A stretch of DNA of 64,000 nucleotides from Micrasema longulum (taxonomy: Eukaryota > Arthropoda > Insecta > Trichoptera > Brachycentridae), in contig JAGVSM010004543.1 in NCBI GenBank assembly GCA_022494885.1, positions 1 to 64,000 of the forward strand, in the 5' to 3' direction. Every line of letters begins with the position of its first letter. Position 1 is the first letter of the stretch. Below, in pieces: positions 31,851 to 42,335 of this stretch. The notes beneath the pieces were generated by a model. That model ran no database searches. It was not told where the DNA came from and worked only from the letters and a program-made list of their open reading frames with translations. The translations under genes and the position numbers were made by a program.

Positions 31851-32656
31851 TAACCATCATCATCAGCCTTCTCGTATCCAATGGTGAACATAAACTTTCC
31901 CCTAATATTCTTTTAAAGTTATAAATTAAAATTGCTTTTACTTAAAAAACTTATATAAACTTTCATGCCTTTGTATGAACATCCACTCATGCATTTGACT
32001 AATTGGCTGAACTATATTTACTCGCTTTCTTCTTTATTCTCGGTTAAACGCGTACGGAATAAGGAGTCAAAAATACTCAATTCCGTCTACTTGAAGGCTT
32101 GTGATCGAATAAAATTATGTGTTAAACGTAAAAGCAAAAACAATATATTATCTGTCGAATGACGTCTTTACCATTTTGTTATACTGTTAATGCTCATTTT
32201 TAAATTTGAAAAAAAATAGGGGCACAACTTATGTTAACACCAAATACACTGCACGTATTATATTTTAGGCGAGTACATAATATAATACAGAAGTTTTAAA
32301 ATCTTAAACATAACATGCGAGTTTGGTACAAAAATACACACCAGCGCCCGTATGAAAATGGAAAGTTAAAATTTATCTGCAAAGTAAAATTAAGTTTTCT
32401 GCATGAAAAATAGAATATGTGTTCAATTTTCTAAGCAATTATTTATTATGTATACGGCCTAAGTCAATTACAACAGTTACATAAAGAAACATATTAGTAC
32501 AAGAGAAACTGAACTAAAAAAAGTATATAGCAAACAGAAACAAGGGCAATAAAATAATGGTTTACAAAGACGTGTTGTAATCTTACTCCTTTTTTTTTTT
32601 TTTTTTAGTATCATTAATACACTAAATTTATTTGTCAATTTTTAAAATGTGTAAAT
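31851..32656. other. No gene; probable LINE 3' tail near 32435
   Basis: The minus strand at 32435-32460 runs GCCGTATACATAATAAATAA, like other LINE tails here. A 65-codon open frame at 31965-32162 is not recognised. Confidence 0.35.
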
Positions 32657-32892
32657 GGGGGCTAAATTTCTAACTGTCTATGCGCTTTGTAGCTGCAAGA
32701 CGTCCTGTAATCTAGCTCCTATCTGTTTTAATTTTTTATTGATCTTAATTGAAAACGAGGAACTAGAATCCCAACCATCCATGCGCTCTGTAGCTGCAAG
32801 ACGTACTGGGATATTTATTAATTGTACAGCGCCCTTGAGGTGATTTTCACAAAAATGGCGCTATATAAATTATCCAACTATATATATATATA
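32657..32892 (+). mobile_element. Hairpin-repeat retroposon, copy C, with L2-like tail
   Basis: Two hairpin units (32657-32719 and 32757-32811). The first keeps GGGGCTAAATT...AATCTAGCTCC, and both keep the TAGCTGCAAGACGT core. They are fused to the L2/CR1-type tail CAGCGCCCTTGAGG...GGCGCTATATAAATTATCCA and (TA)n. A non-coding body joined to a LINE tail is the arrangement expected of a SINE that borrows LINE reverse transcriptase. Confidence 0.8.
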
Positions 32893-33329
32893 TTTAAAAA
32901 CACAATAAACATATAAGGCTTCGAGCAAAACCATGTCAATCTATCTTCATCCCACACTGTTTAAGTGGCAAAGAGATCTACGAAAAGCTGGAAGATCTAT
33001 CCCAAAGAATTCCAAGTTATGTGACGAATCGACTAATCTACTCATTCTGGACATTCAAGCATAAAAACAAAAGCTGCTCTTAAAAGGTTGAATAAATAGC
33101 AGATGTTGACTTCTGGTGAAGTGGTTGGAAACATGATACAAGAATTGATTGCAGCAGATATGGGACATCACTTATAGCAGTATTTTGAAAATGAAAAAAA
33201 TCTATTTTACTTTGATGACAATTAAAGATAGGTCTGCTAACTTCCCATTATAAATGGGGCCCAAACTTAGCAGTGTCATATGCACCTTTAGATGTATATA
33301 AGAAATAATGGTGATGATGTCGATAGTGG
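32893..33329. other. No recognisable feature
   Basis: No gene or repeat I can name. Confidence 0.35.
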
Positions 33330-33610
33330 ATAAACCCTTGTGTCCAACTGTTCGCGGTATTAAATCTTTCGCGGCGGTTTAACAATGTAAGAAAGAACGG
33401 AATCTTGTGCAAGAAATATCGGCGGTCAAAAGAAAAAGCGGCTATTAGCGGCCGCTGATACCGCCTCTAACGATGTTATTTACGGATTATCCCTCTAATA
33501 AGGTGATCGATGGTGAGACGGAGAGCGGACAGCAGGGGCCGCTGGGGCCGCTGGGGGGGGCACGGGGAAAGAAATTCTCAGCGCACATGCTGCAGACCTA
33601 TTACGTAGAA
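33330..33610. other. GC-rich low-copy block
   Basis: Includes GCGGCTATTAGCGGCCGCTG and a GGGGCCGCTGGGGCCGCTGG tandem. There is no recognised frame. It could be a conserved regulatory segment. Confidence 0.35.
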
Positions 33611-33819
33611 CAGATGTGGTCAACTAGATAAGACTTTCTTTCTACTTTTTAATTTGTACGTTTTATTAGCGAAAATCCTTAATAAGATTGTTAAATTTTA
33701 ACACTTTAATGCAAAAGAGGGGCGGAACCAAAAATAATACCAATCACAAAGTTTTGAATAAGCTATAATTTCTCTAAAAACTACACTTTAGTTTGTTAAA
33801 ATAAGTGTATTTTACCGAT

Positions 33820-34440
33820 GTATATAATAAATAGTGGGATTGAACAGGTAACACGTTTTAAATACTTAGGATGCTAGCTAATTGATGAGTGGAATCTGGA
33901 TTCTGAAATAACGACCGGAATTGAAATTGTGAGATCAAACTTTTATAAAATGCAGAAACTCGTGTGCAACCGAGATCTAAGACTAAGACACAAGATGGAG
34001 AGCAATAAAAACTTATGTATTGCCAGTTTTGTTGCGTGAAGTGGAGGGTTGGACTCTAAAAGTTTCAACGATGAACAAATTACAGGCTTTCGAACTTTGG
34101 ATGTGCAGAAGAATGCTTCGAATCTCATGGACTGATCGCGTCTCCAACGAAGCGATTTTAAGTTTTATGAACAAAGAGAGATAGTTACTGACCACTGTCA
34201 AAGAAGAAAAGTCGCAAACTTTGGTCACATATTCCGCAATGAGAAGCATGCCCTTCTATAACTTATTACGGAAGGAAAGAAAGATGGCAGGTAGGGTATA
34301 CGACGGAAGAGAGCATCATGGCTCAGAAATCTCAGAAGTGGTTCGGTGTGCCGGATGCAGCAGCGCTGATTAGACTGGCCTAGGATCGTGAATAATTCAG
34401 AATGATAGTCGCTAACCTCCGGTAGGAGAAGAAGATATAA
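33820..34440 (+). pseudogene. RTE-like RT C-terminus, heavily mutated
   Basis: Traces in order are EQVTRFKYLGC (about 33845), FYKMQKLVCNRDLRLRHKM, IKTYVLPVLLREVEGWTL, LQAFELWMCRRMLRISWTDR and VSNEAILSFMNKER, then the end block RKWFGCA-like in a shifted frame. The order YLG...Y(V)LPVL...W...FE.W..RR(M)L(R)ISW.DRVSN is that of RTE-like RTs. Many stops and shifts indicate an old copy, distinct from the (TAC)n-tailed family. Confidence 0.75.
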
Positions 34441-34782
34441 TAAGTAATGTCAGAAATGTCCTGAGAGTAATAACACGCCACTGGCTAAAAGAGTCACCCA
34501 TATGGAGAAAAACCTATTCTATGATTATCAATCACGAACTTAGCTATAAGTACTTTACGGAGCCGTAGGTACTCAGATTGAGAATCGCAAAACGCAAACC
34601 ATCTGTTACACGTTCGCTGCTAAACCAAAATTTTACAACGCTTTTGTTCCACGCAAAAGAGCGAAATGCCGTATCTACAGTTGTAGCGCCTTGTGAATTT
34701 AATGTATTTTCCAACTTTACCATAAATTTGATTGAAAAAATCAGATTTGTTACTCGTACAGTGTAACTAAATAGTTAAAATA
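34441..34782. other. No recognisable feature
   Basis: A 62-codon frame at 34578-34766 is unrecognised. Confidence 0.35.
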
Positions 34783-35412
34783 TGTTTAGTTTGTCCAAAT
34801 GTTTGTAAACAAATTACTGGATTTCACCCCCTAGGGAGTTAAGGTTAACAAATAACAACAGAGATGAAGAACATTTGAGAGAAGGAAACATGGAAATCAA
34901 GGCATTTCACGCATTGCCTAGTACGTGAAATAGTTCAATCAGGTGAATCTCTTCACAACAATAAAGGTTTCAGCTCTTTTTTTATTTTTTTTAACATTTT
35001 CGTTTTGTTATTTTTTAAAGTACTAAACTGCCTAACTAGGGATAGCTTCCCTGTTTTAAGACTGTAAATGTATTTTTATTTTAAATACATAAATATAATA
35101 TTAAAAATATATACATTTTTTTTATATGCCCATGTGTGCCCTGCTTCCAGGTTTAAAAATAATAAATATACCACTCATACCTAAAGTTATTACCGGTAAA
35201 GCTAGAAATCAATTTAAGTCCTTCTACATCGGACAACAATTTCTCTGACTCCCCCCGACCAATACAGAAAAGAAATGTAGCCAACACCTTCCTCAGCCTG
35301 GAAATCCCTCCACACTTCCATGAATCTTTTACTCCCCTGAAATAAACAGATAGAGGAATTGAAGAAATAAGAATGTTCAAACATACGCAAAATAGTGAAT
35401 ATTAACAATATG
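34783..35412. repeat. HI repeat, copy 6, with nested insertion
   Basis: Forward head (34783-34905), then the reverse internal module from GCATTGCCTAGTACGTGAAA to AAGGTTTCAGCTC. It resumes at 35338 with AAATAAACAGATAGAGGAAT. The interruption is a separate insertion (34978-35337). Head and internal module are in opposite relative orientation to copy 13. Confidence 0.75.
34978..35337 (-). mobile_element. Retroposed insertion inside HI repeat
   Basis: About 360 bp. On the minus strand it ends in an A-rich tail (TTTTTTTATTTTTTTTAAC on plus, 34978-34996). The upstream text is open for a stretch (EVWRDFQAEEGVGYISFLYW), but I cannot assign it to a family. It could be a LINE 3' end or a processed-pseudogene fragment. 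Confidence 0.5.
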
Positions 35413-35997
35413 TAATCTTAATCACTCCGTAACTTTACATATTTTTATTTGCCTTGTTGCAACCGGCAGTCCGAATAGCTGCGATCGACCGGTTGGCCAC
35501 CGCTGACATAGAAAACTCGGCTCACATGTACGGCGCAGGGCGGGCGTAGAATATGCGGTATTTACACTTATTAGAGAAAACGTAGAGCTGAAAAACAGAC
35601 GAAACTCGAAGCACAAAAGATCGTAAAGAACAGACGAAATTTTATAAATTGAAATAAAAAAATACAACTACATTAGTTCGAACACGTTAAAGTTTTTAAG
35701 GTAAACACCTGTGTTAAGCGGAAATGTTTTTTTATAACAACTAAATACGTTATTATATAAAAATTATATTTCGAATATTCTAAATAATAATTTTAAAAAT
35801 AAACCAGTTATTAAAAAATAATGATACGCTCATAAAGCCGCATTTGCAAAAAAAACGTTATTTAACTTAATAATTTATAAAAATGTAGCATCAATAGAAA
35901 ACAGAACAATTTTTCACTGAAGAAAAAAAAACAATGATGATTTATCGCAAAACTGAGAATCAACATGTTTAAACATCCCCATATTACAATAGAGATT
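35413..35997. other. No gene called
   Basis: A GC-richer part at 35450-35560 (GTACGGCGCAGGGCGGGCG) has no recognised domain or repeat partner. Confidence 0.35.
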
Positions 35998-36345
35998 AAC
36001 ATTATAAAGGAAGGTAATATTGCTGCTCTTACTATAATGTGTCATTAATTTTGAAGATGTTTTTTAAATTGACAAAGGGCGTATGACCTGCCATTGGCTG
36101 GTTTAAGTGGCAAATTTACACACTGTGTAACATTCACCATTCTGCCTATATGTTAACATTTTTACTCCTTCAATTCTTTGATCTGTTGATGTTTGTGAAG
36201 TTAAAGAGTTAAAACCTTTATTTATGCGGGTGAGATTCATCTGATTGAATTATTTCACCTACATACTGGGCAATGCCTGAAAATTTGTTTTCAATTTCTA
36301 TACTTCTTCACGGACCAGGTGGATTTATCAACAATGTTTTTAAAT
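35998..36345 (+). repeat. HI repeat, copy 7 (internal module)
   Basis: Full forward internal module including AAGTGGCAAATTTACACACT, GCGGGTGAGATTCATCTGAT and the end CTTCTTCACGGACCAGGTGG; no head follows. Confidence 0.8.
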
Positions 36346-36369
36346 ATCAATAATAATCTAAAACAAAAA

Positions 36370-36990
36370 GTTAAGTTATAGCAAGACAACCTAAAAGGTG
36401 TAAACTGATTCTTGTCAATAAATCAATAGAACAAGTCGCAAGCTTTAGATCTTTAGGAATTGATATATTCAGCCATAATGATTTGTGCAACGAAGTCCGA
36501 GATTAAATCAACAGAGCCTCTCAAGTGTCAGGATGTCTAAAAGTGATAATAGGGAAAAATAAAAACCTGCGAATCGACAGCAAAGTTAGAATATATAAGA
36601 CATGTGAGACCCATCTTAACATATTCCGTAGAAACAAGAGCGGAAACCACGAAAACGAAGAACCTGCTTTGAACATCAGAGATAAGGGTCCTCAGATCGA
36701 TTACTGGAAACACTGCGCGACCGGGTCAGAAATGACTTTATACGAGACACGTGGAAAATCGAAGATATAGTGCAATGGAGCAGATCCCGTAGAATATTCT
36801 GGAGAGATCACATAAATAGAATGAGCAGCGATAGACTGATGTCCATAGCAGCCAAAGAATTGCCTTCCAGACGGCGCCCACCTGGAAGACCCCCTAAGCG
36901 ATGGAAGGATGGTTGGGCCTCATCACGGGAAACTGAGTAGTCTTAGTAGAACCGATCGTTAGGTCTACAAGAAGACAAAGAAGAAGAAGA
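36370..36990 (+). pseudogene. Non-LTR RT C-terminus (craft of RVRNDFIRD type)
   Basis: Traces in order are CKLILVNKSIEQVASFRSLG, VRD(stop)INRASQVSGCLKV, NLRIDSKVRIYKTC, RPILTYSVETRAETTKTKNL, IRVLRSITGNTA, DRVRNDFIRDTWKIEDIVQW, SRSRRIFWRDHINRM and RRRPPGRPPKRWKDGW. This is the LYG(S)E-like to GRPPKRW order of several insect non-LTR groups (RTE/I/Outcast-like). At least two frameshifts and several stops are present. The end is marked by a GAAGAAGAAG run at 36980. Confidence 0.75.
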
Positions 36991-38514
36991 ATGATAATAA
37001 TTTATTACAAAATTGTAAATTTTATAATAATTCGCAAAAATATTTCGTATCATCATCATTATCAAACCTTTATCCGCGCCCCGTAGTGTCAAATTAAATG
37101 GAGAGTATCGCGATCATCTGTTACAGGAAGGTGAAGTGATCAGTGTAACGCTTCTGGCAATAATCCAGGGACCCAGTATTTCTGTGGCTGGATCTAAAAG
37201 GTTCAGTGTCGTAAACCGCGTTGAGAGTAATTTCACAGGCATGTTGTGGCGTTATAATGTTTTTTTCGTCAACAAATATTATTAAATAACATTACCACAT
37301 ATGCATGTGTGTATAAAATGGTTAAAATTATATATGTTTTTATTGATTTCGACCCTCTACAAAATGTAAGCAAGAAAAAATTCAATCTCACGATAGCTCT
37401 TTTGGATCCAAACCACACATTTATTTCCTACAATTTATAAGACAGGTGGCCATATTAAACATATTTGTGAGAAAAAATTACATAAATATCTCAAAAATAA
37501 AATAAAAAATGAGCCCGTTTAAGTCGTGCATCCATTAATAAATGTCATACGTTTACAGTCTTTAATACTTTTAAATTAACATCGTAGTTGTTTATAGTAT
37601 GCGTACCAGCCCAGAAGTAGCGAGACGTGAGTAGCAGTTAGGCTTTTTCACACCTCTGGCAGGCGTTAAATCAAAGGTTTATTTCTGGGATTCGGAATCA
37701 AGATTGAGTCATGACGAATTTCCTACGCCATCACCTGTCTTTAATTTTAGATAAGAGTTAGGATAAATGGTTCCACGCTAGTCTCTCGCGTGGATCCTCC
37801 CTATTTAGTAGATTCGATCTACAGAACACTATCTTTAAGAATGTTTTGACTAAATCAGACGACTGTCACTTAAAAAACCTCCACTTTAGAAAAATTTTGT
37901 AATGTGGACGATTTTTCATCGAAATCTACAACAGTTATGATATAATAATACTTATAATTAATTATTTCAGTCCTAAATTAATTCCTGTGGTTATAAAACG
38001 TATATGTTATCTTTAATACATGTACTAAAGAAATTGTATTTTTTTAACTTTTGTTAATCTTTTATATTTTAGAAATTACTAGAATTAATTTTCGATAAAA
38101 AATTAGCCCCCAAAAATGATAAATCGACAAAGATTATGAAACGTGTCTTTCAATACATAGTTTTATTCAATCAAATTAGATTAATTTGAATGATTAATTT
38201 ATGAAGATAACAGAAATTTGCTTAAAAAACAAACCAGCCACCTGGCAAACTGAAAAGCAAACTTTGGTTGTTAAATTTTAAAAGTCAAATGAGTTAAATT
38301 TCAAGAGAATGAACACGATTGACTTAAACTCAAAAAAAATATACAGTAAAAAAAAATCGACTGTAAAAGAAATTAAATTATGTCTTAACTCATAATTTAA
38401 AAATTAAAATAGCAGAAAAAAGTTCTACTTTGATCACACATTGGTCGCATAAACAAATGGCAGTATTGGACATAAAGTCTTTTTTTTTTCAATTGACAGA
38501 TACAGATTCTTATT
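36991..38514. other. No recognisable feature
   Basis: Largely AT-rich. No repeat partner noticed and no gene supported. Confidence 0.4.
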
Positions 38515-38785
38515 CTTTAAAGTGGGGGTCAGTGCTATATAAGCTCTTGACGTTACTGCTTCCTCTGAAGACATATTGTGACGGATCCCTGAGAATAGTT
38601 CTCACCCTCCAAGCCCAGGTCTTTAAAGAGCCTGGCTACTGTGTGGAAGGTGAGAGTTCTCATTTTGATAAATCTCTTCCTCAATGGCCAAATCCGTATA
38701 ATATTGGACTATTAGGTACAGGGTGAGATCTTTAGCACCTCAGATTTAACCAGTGGTCCCCCAAGAATGTGGCTTAATATAAAGC
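38515..38785 (+). repeat. Repeat K, copy 2
   Basis: Aligns with the reverse complement of 17080-17345 over its whole length (CCTCCAAGCCCAGGTC, GAGCCTGGCTACTGTG, TTTGATAAATCTC, CCAGTGGTCCCCC). The 98-codon open frame at 38430-38726 straddles the repeat edge and is not kept in the other copy, so I do not call it coding. Confidence 0.75.
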
Positions 38786-39182
38786 ATCACATTGACTCAT
38801 ATTCTGTATAGATATTTCCTCATATGCACTGCAGAACCTACATCTAGAAGTTTCAGAAAAGTTCATTCTAGCAAGGTGTATGTTCAATCTGCAGTGTCCT
38901 GGGCGGGCTCTAGTGATAACCCTCACTCGATTTAGGCTGAGCTTTATTAGGTCGAAAGCTGACCTTTGCGAATGCCACTTCAGTTCCTTCGTGTAGTGCA
39001 GTCCAGGTTCTTTTCGCTATAGCAAATTAATTAACAGATACAGCTACTTATTTATTTTTAAACGTGCCACAAATTAATTTTAGTAAAAATCATTATGCAA
39101 AACGCGATTAATGTAATTTTTTTTTAAATTGTCATTTTTTTACAGAATCCCATTGTTACTAGGCAGGTATTATTTTGTGTAT
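38786..39182. other. Unassigned sequence
   Basis: No gene or repeat recognised. Confidence 0.35.
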
Positions 39183-39313
39183 TTTTTTGCACCACAACAG
39201 GCGAGGAGGTCCAATCACAGTGGTGAATTACAAAACAGAACACTGGGGGCTTGAGAAAAAACACATTTTCATTGCTGTGTTCTCACTGGGAATCGAACCC
39301 GGAACCTTCAATA
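39183..39313 (-). mobile_element. SINE family S1, minus-strand copy
   Basis: The minus strand keeps AAGGTTCCGGGTTCGATTCC (B box), the body and GCCTGTTGTGGTGCAAAAAA. The A-box half of the head is missing. Confidence 0.85.
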
Positions 39314-39383
39314 AGTGATTTTGATAAAATTATAAATAAAGTAAATTATAAAACTTCTTGGTTTAGTTTAACTTTTTTATTGG

Positions 39384-39430
39384 TTTGACCAACGAGCGCT
39401 TTCGCCTAAGTAGGCATCTTCAAGACGGGT
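39384..39430 (-). ncRNA. Hammerhead-like motif C
   Basis: The minus strand reads CTTGAAGA, stem II GCC-tactta-GGC, GAAA, the self-complementary AGCGCT and then C. Stem I can form from ACC...GGT/TTT...AAA flanks. The core has one extra or changed base relative to CUGANGA, so activity is doubtful. Confidence 0.45.
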
Positions 39431-39570
39431 AAATTGTTTACAACGTTTACAGCTTTTATACCATTTCTAACAATATTTATGTTTTCTGTCCCCTGTTAAA
39501 ATAATAATTTGATCTACTTATCTCCAAAATATGTCAAAAAGAGTATAAAAACTGTAAACGCTTTAAAACA

Positions 39571-39620
39571 ATTTACCAGTCATGAAGATGCCTACTTAGT
39601 CGAAAGCGCTCGTTGATCAA
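39571..39620 (+). ncRNA. Hammerhead-like motif D
   Basis: Same order as motif C: CATGAAGA, GCC-tactta-GTC (one stem pair lost), GAAA, AGCGCTC. Probably inactive. Confidence 0.4.
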
Positions 39621-39665
39621 AATAATAAAAAAGCAAAACTAAACCAAGAAGTTTTATTAATAACT

Positions 39666-40517
39666 TCATTTATTATTTTATCAAAATCATTAACTATGGA
39701 GTTATATCAAGAAATATCATCAAAAAACATAAATTTTATCTTCAATGTGTAAATTAAGAGTCTTCTTAACGCTTTCATCACGGAAACCGCCGTTATAAAC
39801 CAAAATATGAAGTATACATCAACATATTAACGAGTCTAAAGATTTATTTATTTATTAAAGATGCCAGTTAAAGGGCAAAAGAGCTTTTGGTGAAATAAAT
39901 AAATGGTTTTACTGGTTATTTTTGCATCGCTATGCTCCGAAATGAAAATCTCCCTAACAGAGCGGATCCCACTGCTCAACTGATGGCCACCATTATTCAA
40001 GCAAGTCCTGCACTCACGACTCACGAGGCAGCTCACTTCTTGTACTCCACTCATAGGTACAATACACCCCTCAAAGCGGGAGGACTGAAGTTCTAAAATA
40101 CCACCGTCAAATTTATGTACAGTGATACATTTTTCATTCTGTTACAAGTTATACGCGTATGACTTCATCACTGTGACATATGAAGGTGGCACGCAGACAT
40201 TAAATAAAGATACATAGATAAAAAGTTGTATCCATACTTTGCCTCTGTATCATCTTCATCCCCCTCTCCGTACTCAGCGGCGCATTAGTAAACCAAATGC
40301 ATCATATTTTGATCGTCTATTTCGTGAAATTAAGGTGATCAGTCTAACGCTTCAGATGACAGTCCAGAGACAGTGAAACAGTGCAGTTTGAAGAAATTTT
40401 TAAAATCAAAATTTTACGTACATTTTGCCTAGAACCAAACCCAGGACCTCAAGAATGGTGGACAAATGCGTCAACTACTTCACAACGAGGCGTAATTACC
40501 TCAATACAATTTTACAA
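39666..40517. other. No gene; LINE-like tail near 39842
   Basis: TTTATTTATTTATTAAAGAT at 39842 may be another minus-strand LINE tail. A 90-codon frame at 40381-40653 runs into the HI repeat and is not called. Confidence 0.35.
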
Positions 40518-40808
40518 TATTTCGGGTTTGTCCAAATGTTTGTGGTCACAAGACTGGATTTCACCCCCTAGGGAGTTATTAAGATTAACATATTACAACA
40601 GGGATGGAAAACGTTTTCAAATTAATCTCTTCACAAAGGTTTCAGCTCTTTGACTTCACTTAAATAAACAAATAGAAGAATTGAAGAAATATAGGTGTTC
40701 AAACATAAGTAAAATGGTGAAAGTAACACAGTCTGTAAAGTGGCAACTTAAACTAGCCAATGACAGTTTATGAGCCTTGTAAATGCTTAGACTTCCACAT
40801 TTCCTTAT
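40518..40808. repeat. HI repeat, copy 8 (head forward, internal reverse)
   Basis: Forward head (TCGGGTTTGTCCAAATGTTT, CACCCCCTAGGGAGTTATTA) followed directly by the reverse internal module (CTCTTCACAAAGGTTTCAGC to CTTAGACTTCCACATTTCC). Confidence 0.85.
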
Positions 40809-41344
40809 CTTAAATCTAAAGGTCCATAGGACACTGAAAATGAACACGAATTGCAGCGTATTTCGGTAATTTGTTTAAAAAAATCAAAATGATGAATAAG
40901 TTACAGTAATATACTTTTGAGATCATAAAAATCACTAAAAATGACAAATTTTCCATAAACCATTATTGGGAAACGATTTATGCTTCGTTTCTTCGCCAAA
41001 GTTCCGTGCGGAAGTTCTTGAATATCTCTACTTCCGGTAAGAAGATTATCAAGTCTGGCGGTGTGTTTAGCTCTAAAGGTAAGCACTGCCGGGCGGGTGG
41101 GGGAAGGCTTTAGCCGGCTTATTTACTCGACAAACAGGACACTAGAGGACAGAAGGGAGAGCAGAAGGAAGGGGCGAGGAGCATGATCTGCACCTGGGAG
41201 TCTGATGAAGGAATGAATATGTTAGAATTTAGTTCCTACAAGTTTTAATTAATTGGCATAATAAATGAACGAATGTGCAGTACTTATAAAGTATTCATAT
41301 TTGTCAGTTGCAGGTTACGAATTTTAACAAAGGTAATTAACAAA
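40809..41344. other. No recognisable feature
   Basis: A GC-richer patch at 41080-41200 is unassigned. Confidence 0.35.
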
Positions 41345-41630
41345 GTTAAATAGTCAATAGGTCTCAGGTTCGATTCCCGATATGGTTGACATGAAATCAG
41401 AACCGGGTTGAGGTCCTGTAATAGTTTTGAGTACACACGGATCGGAGGTCCAAATTTCAAATCCCACTCAAATAATGCAACTCGATTCCTGCGATCAATT
41501 ATCTGTGTGAAATAGAACCAGAACCAAAGACGAGTGTTTTTGACTCGATTGTTCCCCTCAGCTCATTTCGTCCTAAGGAGCCAAACTTGAGATCTCGGTT
41601 CGATTCCCAACAAGGTTAACATGGTACGTT
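41345..41630 (+). mobile_element. tRNA-like SINE relics, family S3 (two B boxes)
   Basis: GGTCTCAGGTTCGATTCCCG with ATATGGTTGACATGA (41358-41395), and GATCTCGGTTCGATTCCCAA with CAAGGTTAACATGG (41590-41625). Further relics lie at 47585-47625 and 53893-53975. The A boxes are degraded. Confidence 0.6.
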
Positions 41631-41874
41631 AATTTTAATTGTAAATATTATTTTAATTATTTAATTTTAATTTTGAAAGGTAAACACTTATGTATCATTA
41701 GAATTGTAACAAAAACAAAACAAATTCGAGGTCATACGATTGACAAACAAATTAAACTAATAATGTTTTTCCTTTCTCCTCCTTTTTTTCTTTCCATTTC
41801 CTATTCTTTCTTCATAGTATGGTGAAGATTTTTTGTCAATTTTTCTTTTAATAAAAAAGCGTATTTTTTTCATT
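41631..41874. other. AT- and pyrimidine-rich sequence
   Basis: The pyrimidine-rich stretch at 41760-41830 resembles the 3' UTR at 7640-7720. Confidence 0.35.
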
Positions 41875-42005
41875 TTCTTTGCACTACAACAGGCCAGAAG
41901 CCCCCATCTACAGTGGCTAATAAAAGCACAGGACACCCAGGCTTGAGTAAAATTACATCTGATTTTGTGTTCTCGCCGGGAATCGAAAATTTTCTTCCGG
42001 GTGAC
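41875..42005 (-). mobile_element. SINE family S1, degraded minus-strand copy
   Basis: Minus strand: GGCTTCTGGCCTGTTGTAGT and the start of the head (TTCGATTCCCGGCGAGAACA). The plus-strand open frame at 41913-42113 is part of this repeat. Confidence 0.8.
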
Positions 42006-42134
42006 GTATATTCACAAATACACAGTAAAAAAGAACGGACGCAGCTTATGTTAGCACCTAATACTAAAGACCGTAGAATTACAATAAAAGTAAACATTAC
42101 TTTAGAACAATAAATTATTTCAAAGATAAAATAA

Positions 42135-42335
42135 TGATATTTCGAGTTTGTCCAAACGTTTCATAACAAAATAGTTTTGAAATATGGATGTTCAAACATA
42201 GACAAATTGGTGAATGTTACACAGTGCGTCAAGTGGTCACTCAAACCATCGAATGACAGATCATAATCCCTGTTAATGCCTAGATTTCTATATTACCTTC
42301 TTTAAAATGATCTCTGTTGTAGTTTGTCAAAAAAT
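42135..42335 (-). repeat. HI repeat, copy 9
   Basis: Short forward head (TTTCGAGTTTGTCCAAACGT), then reverse internal module (GGATGTTCAAACATAGACAA, ACACAGTGCGTCAAGTGGTC). Confidence 0.8.

Larger units (their letters stand above)
39345..39665. repeat. Inverted pair of hammerhead-like retroelement ends
   Basis: Arms of about 120 bp (39345-39465 minus, 39543-39665 plus) face each other across about 77 bp. Each contains GTATAAA(A/G)(A/G)CTGTAAACG, a hammerhead-like motif and AAACTAAACCAAGAAGTTTT. A third copy lies at 63250-63450. Confidence 0.85.

Noticed and set aside
38430..38726. 98-codon open frame as a gene
   Set aside because: It straddles the edge of repeat K and the frame is not conserved in the other copy.
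41213..41225. CTGATGA as another hammerhead core
   Set aside because: No GAAA block and no stem II follow at the required spacing.
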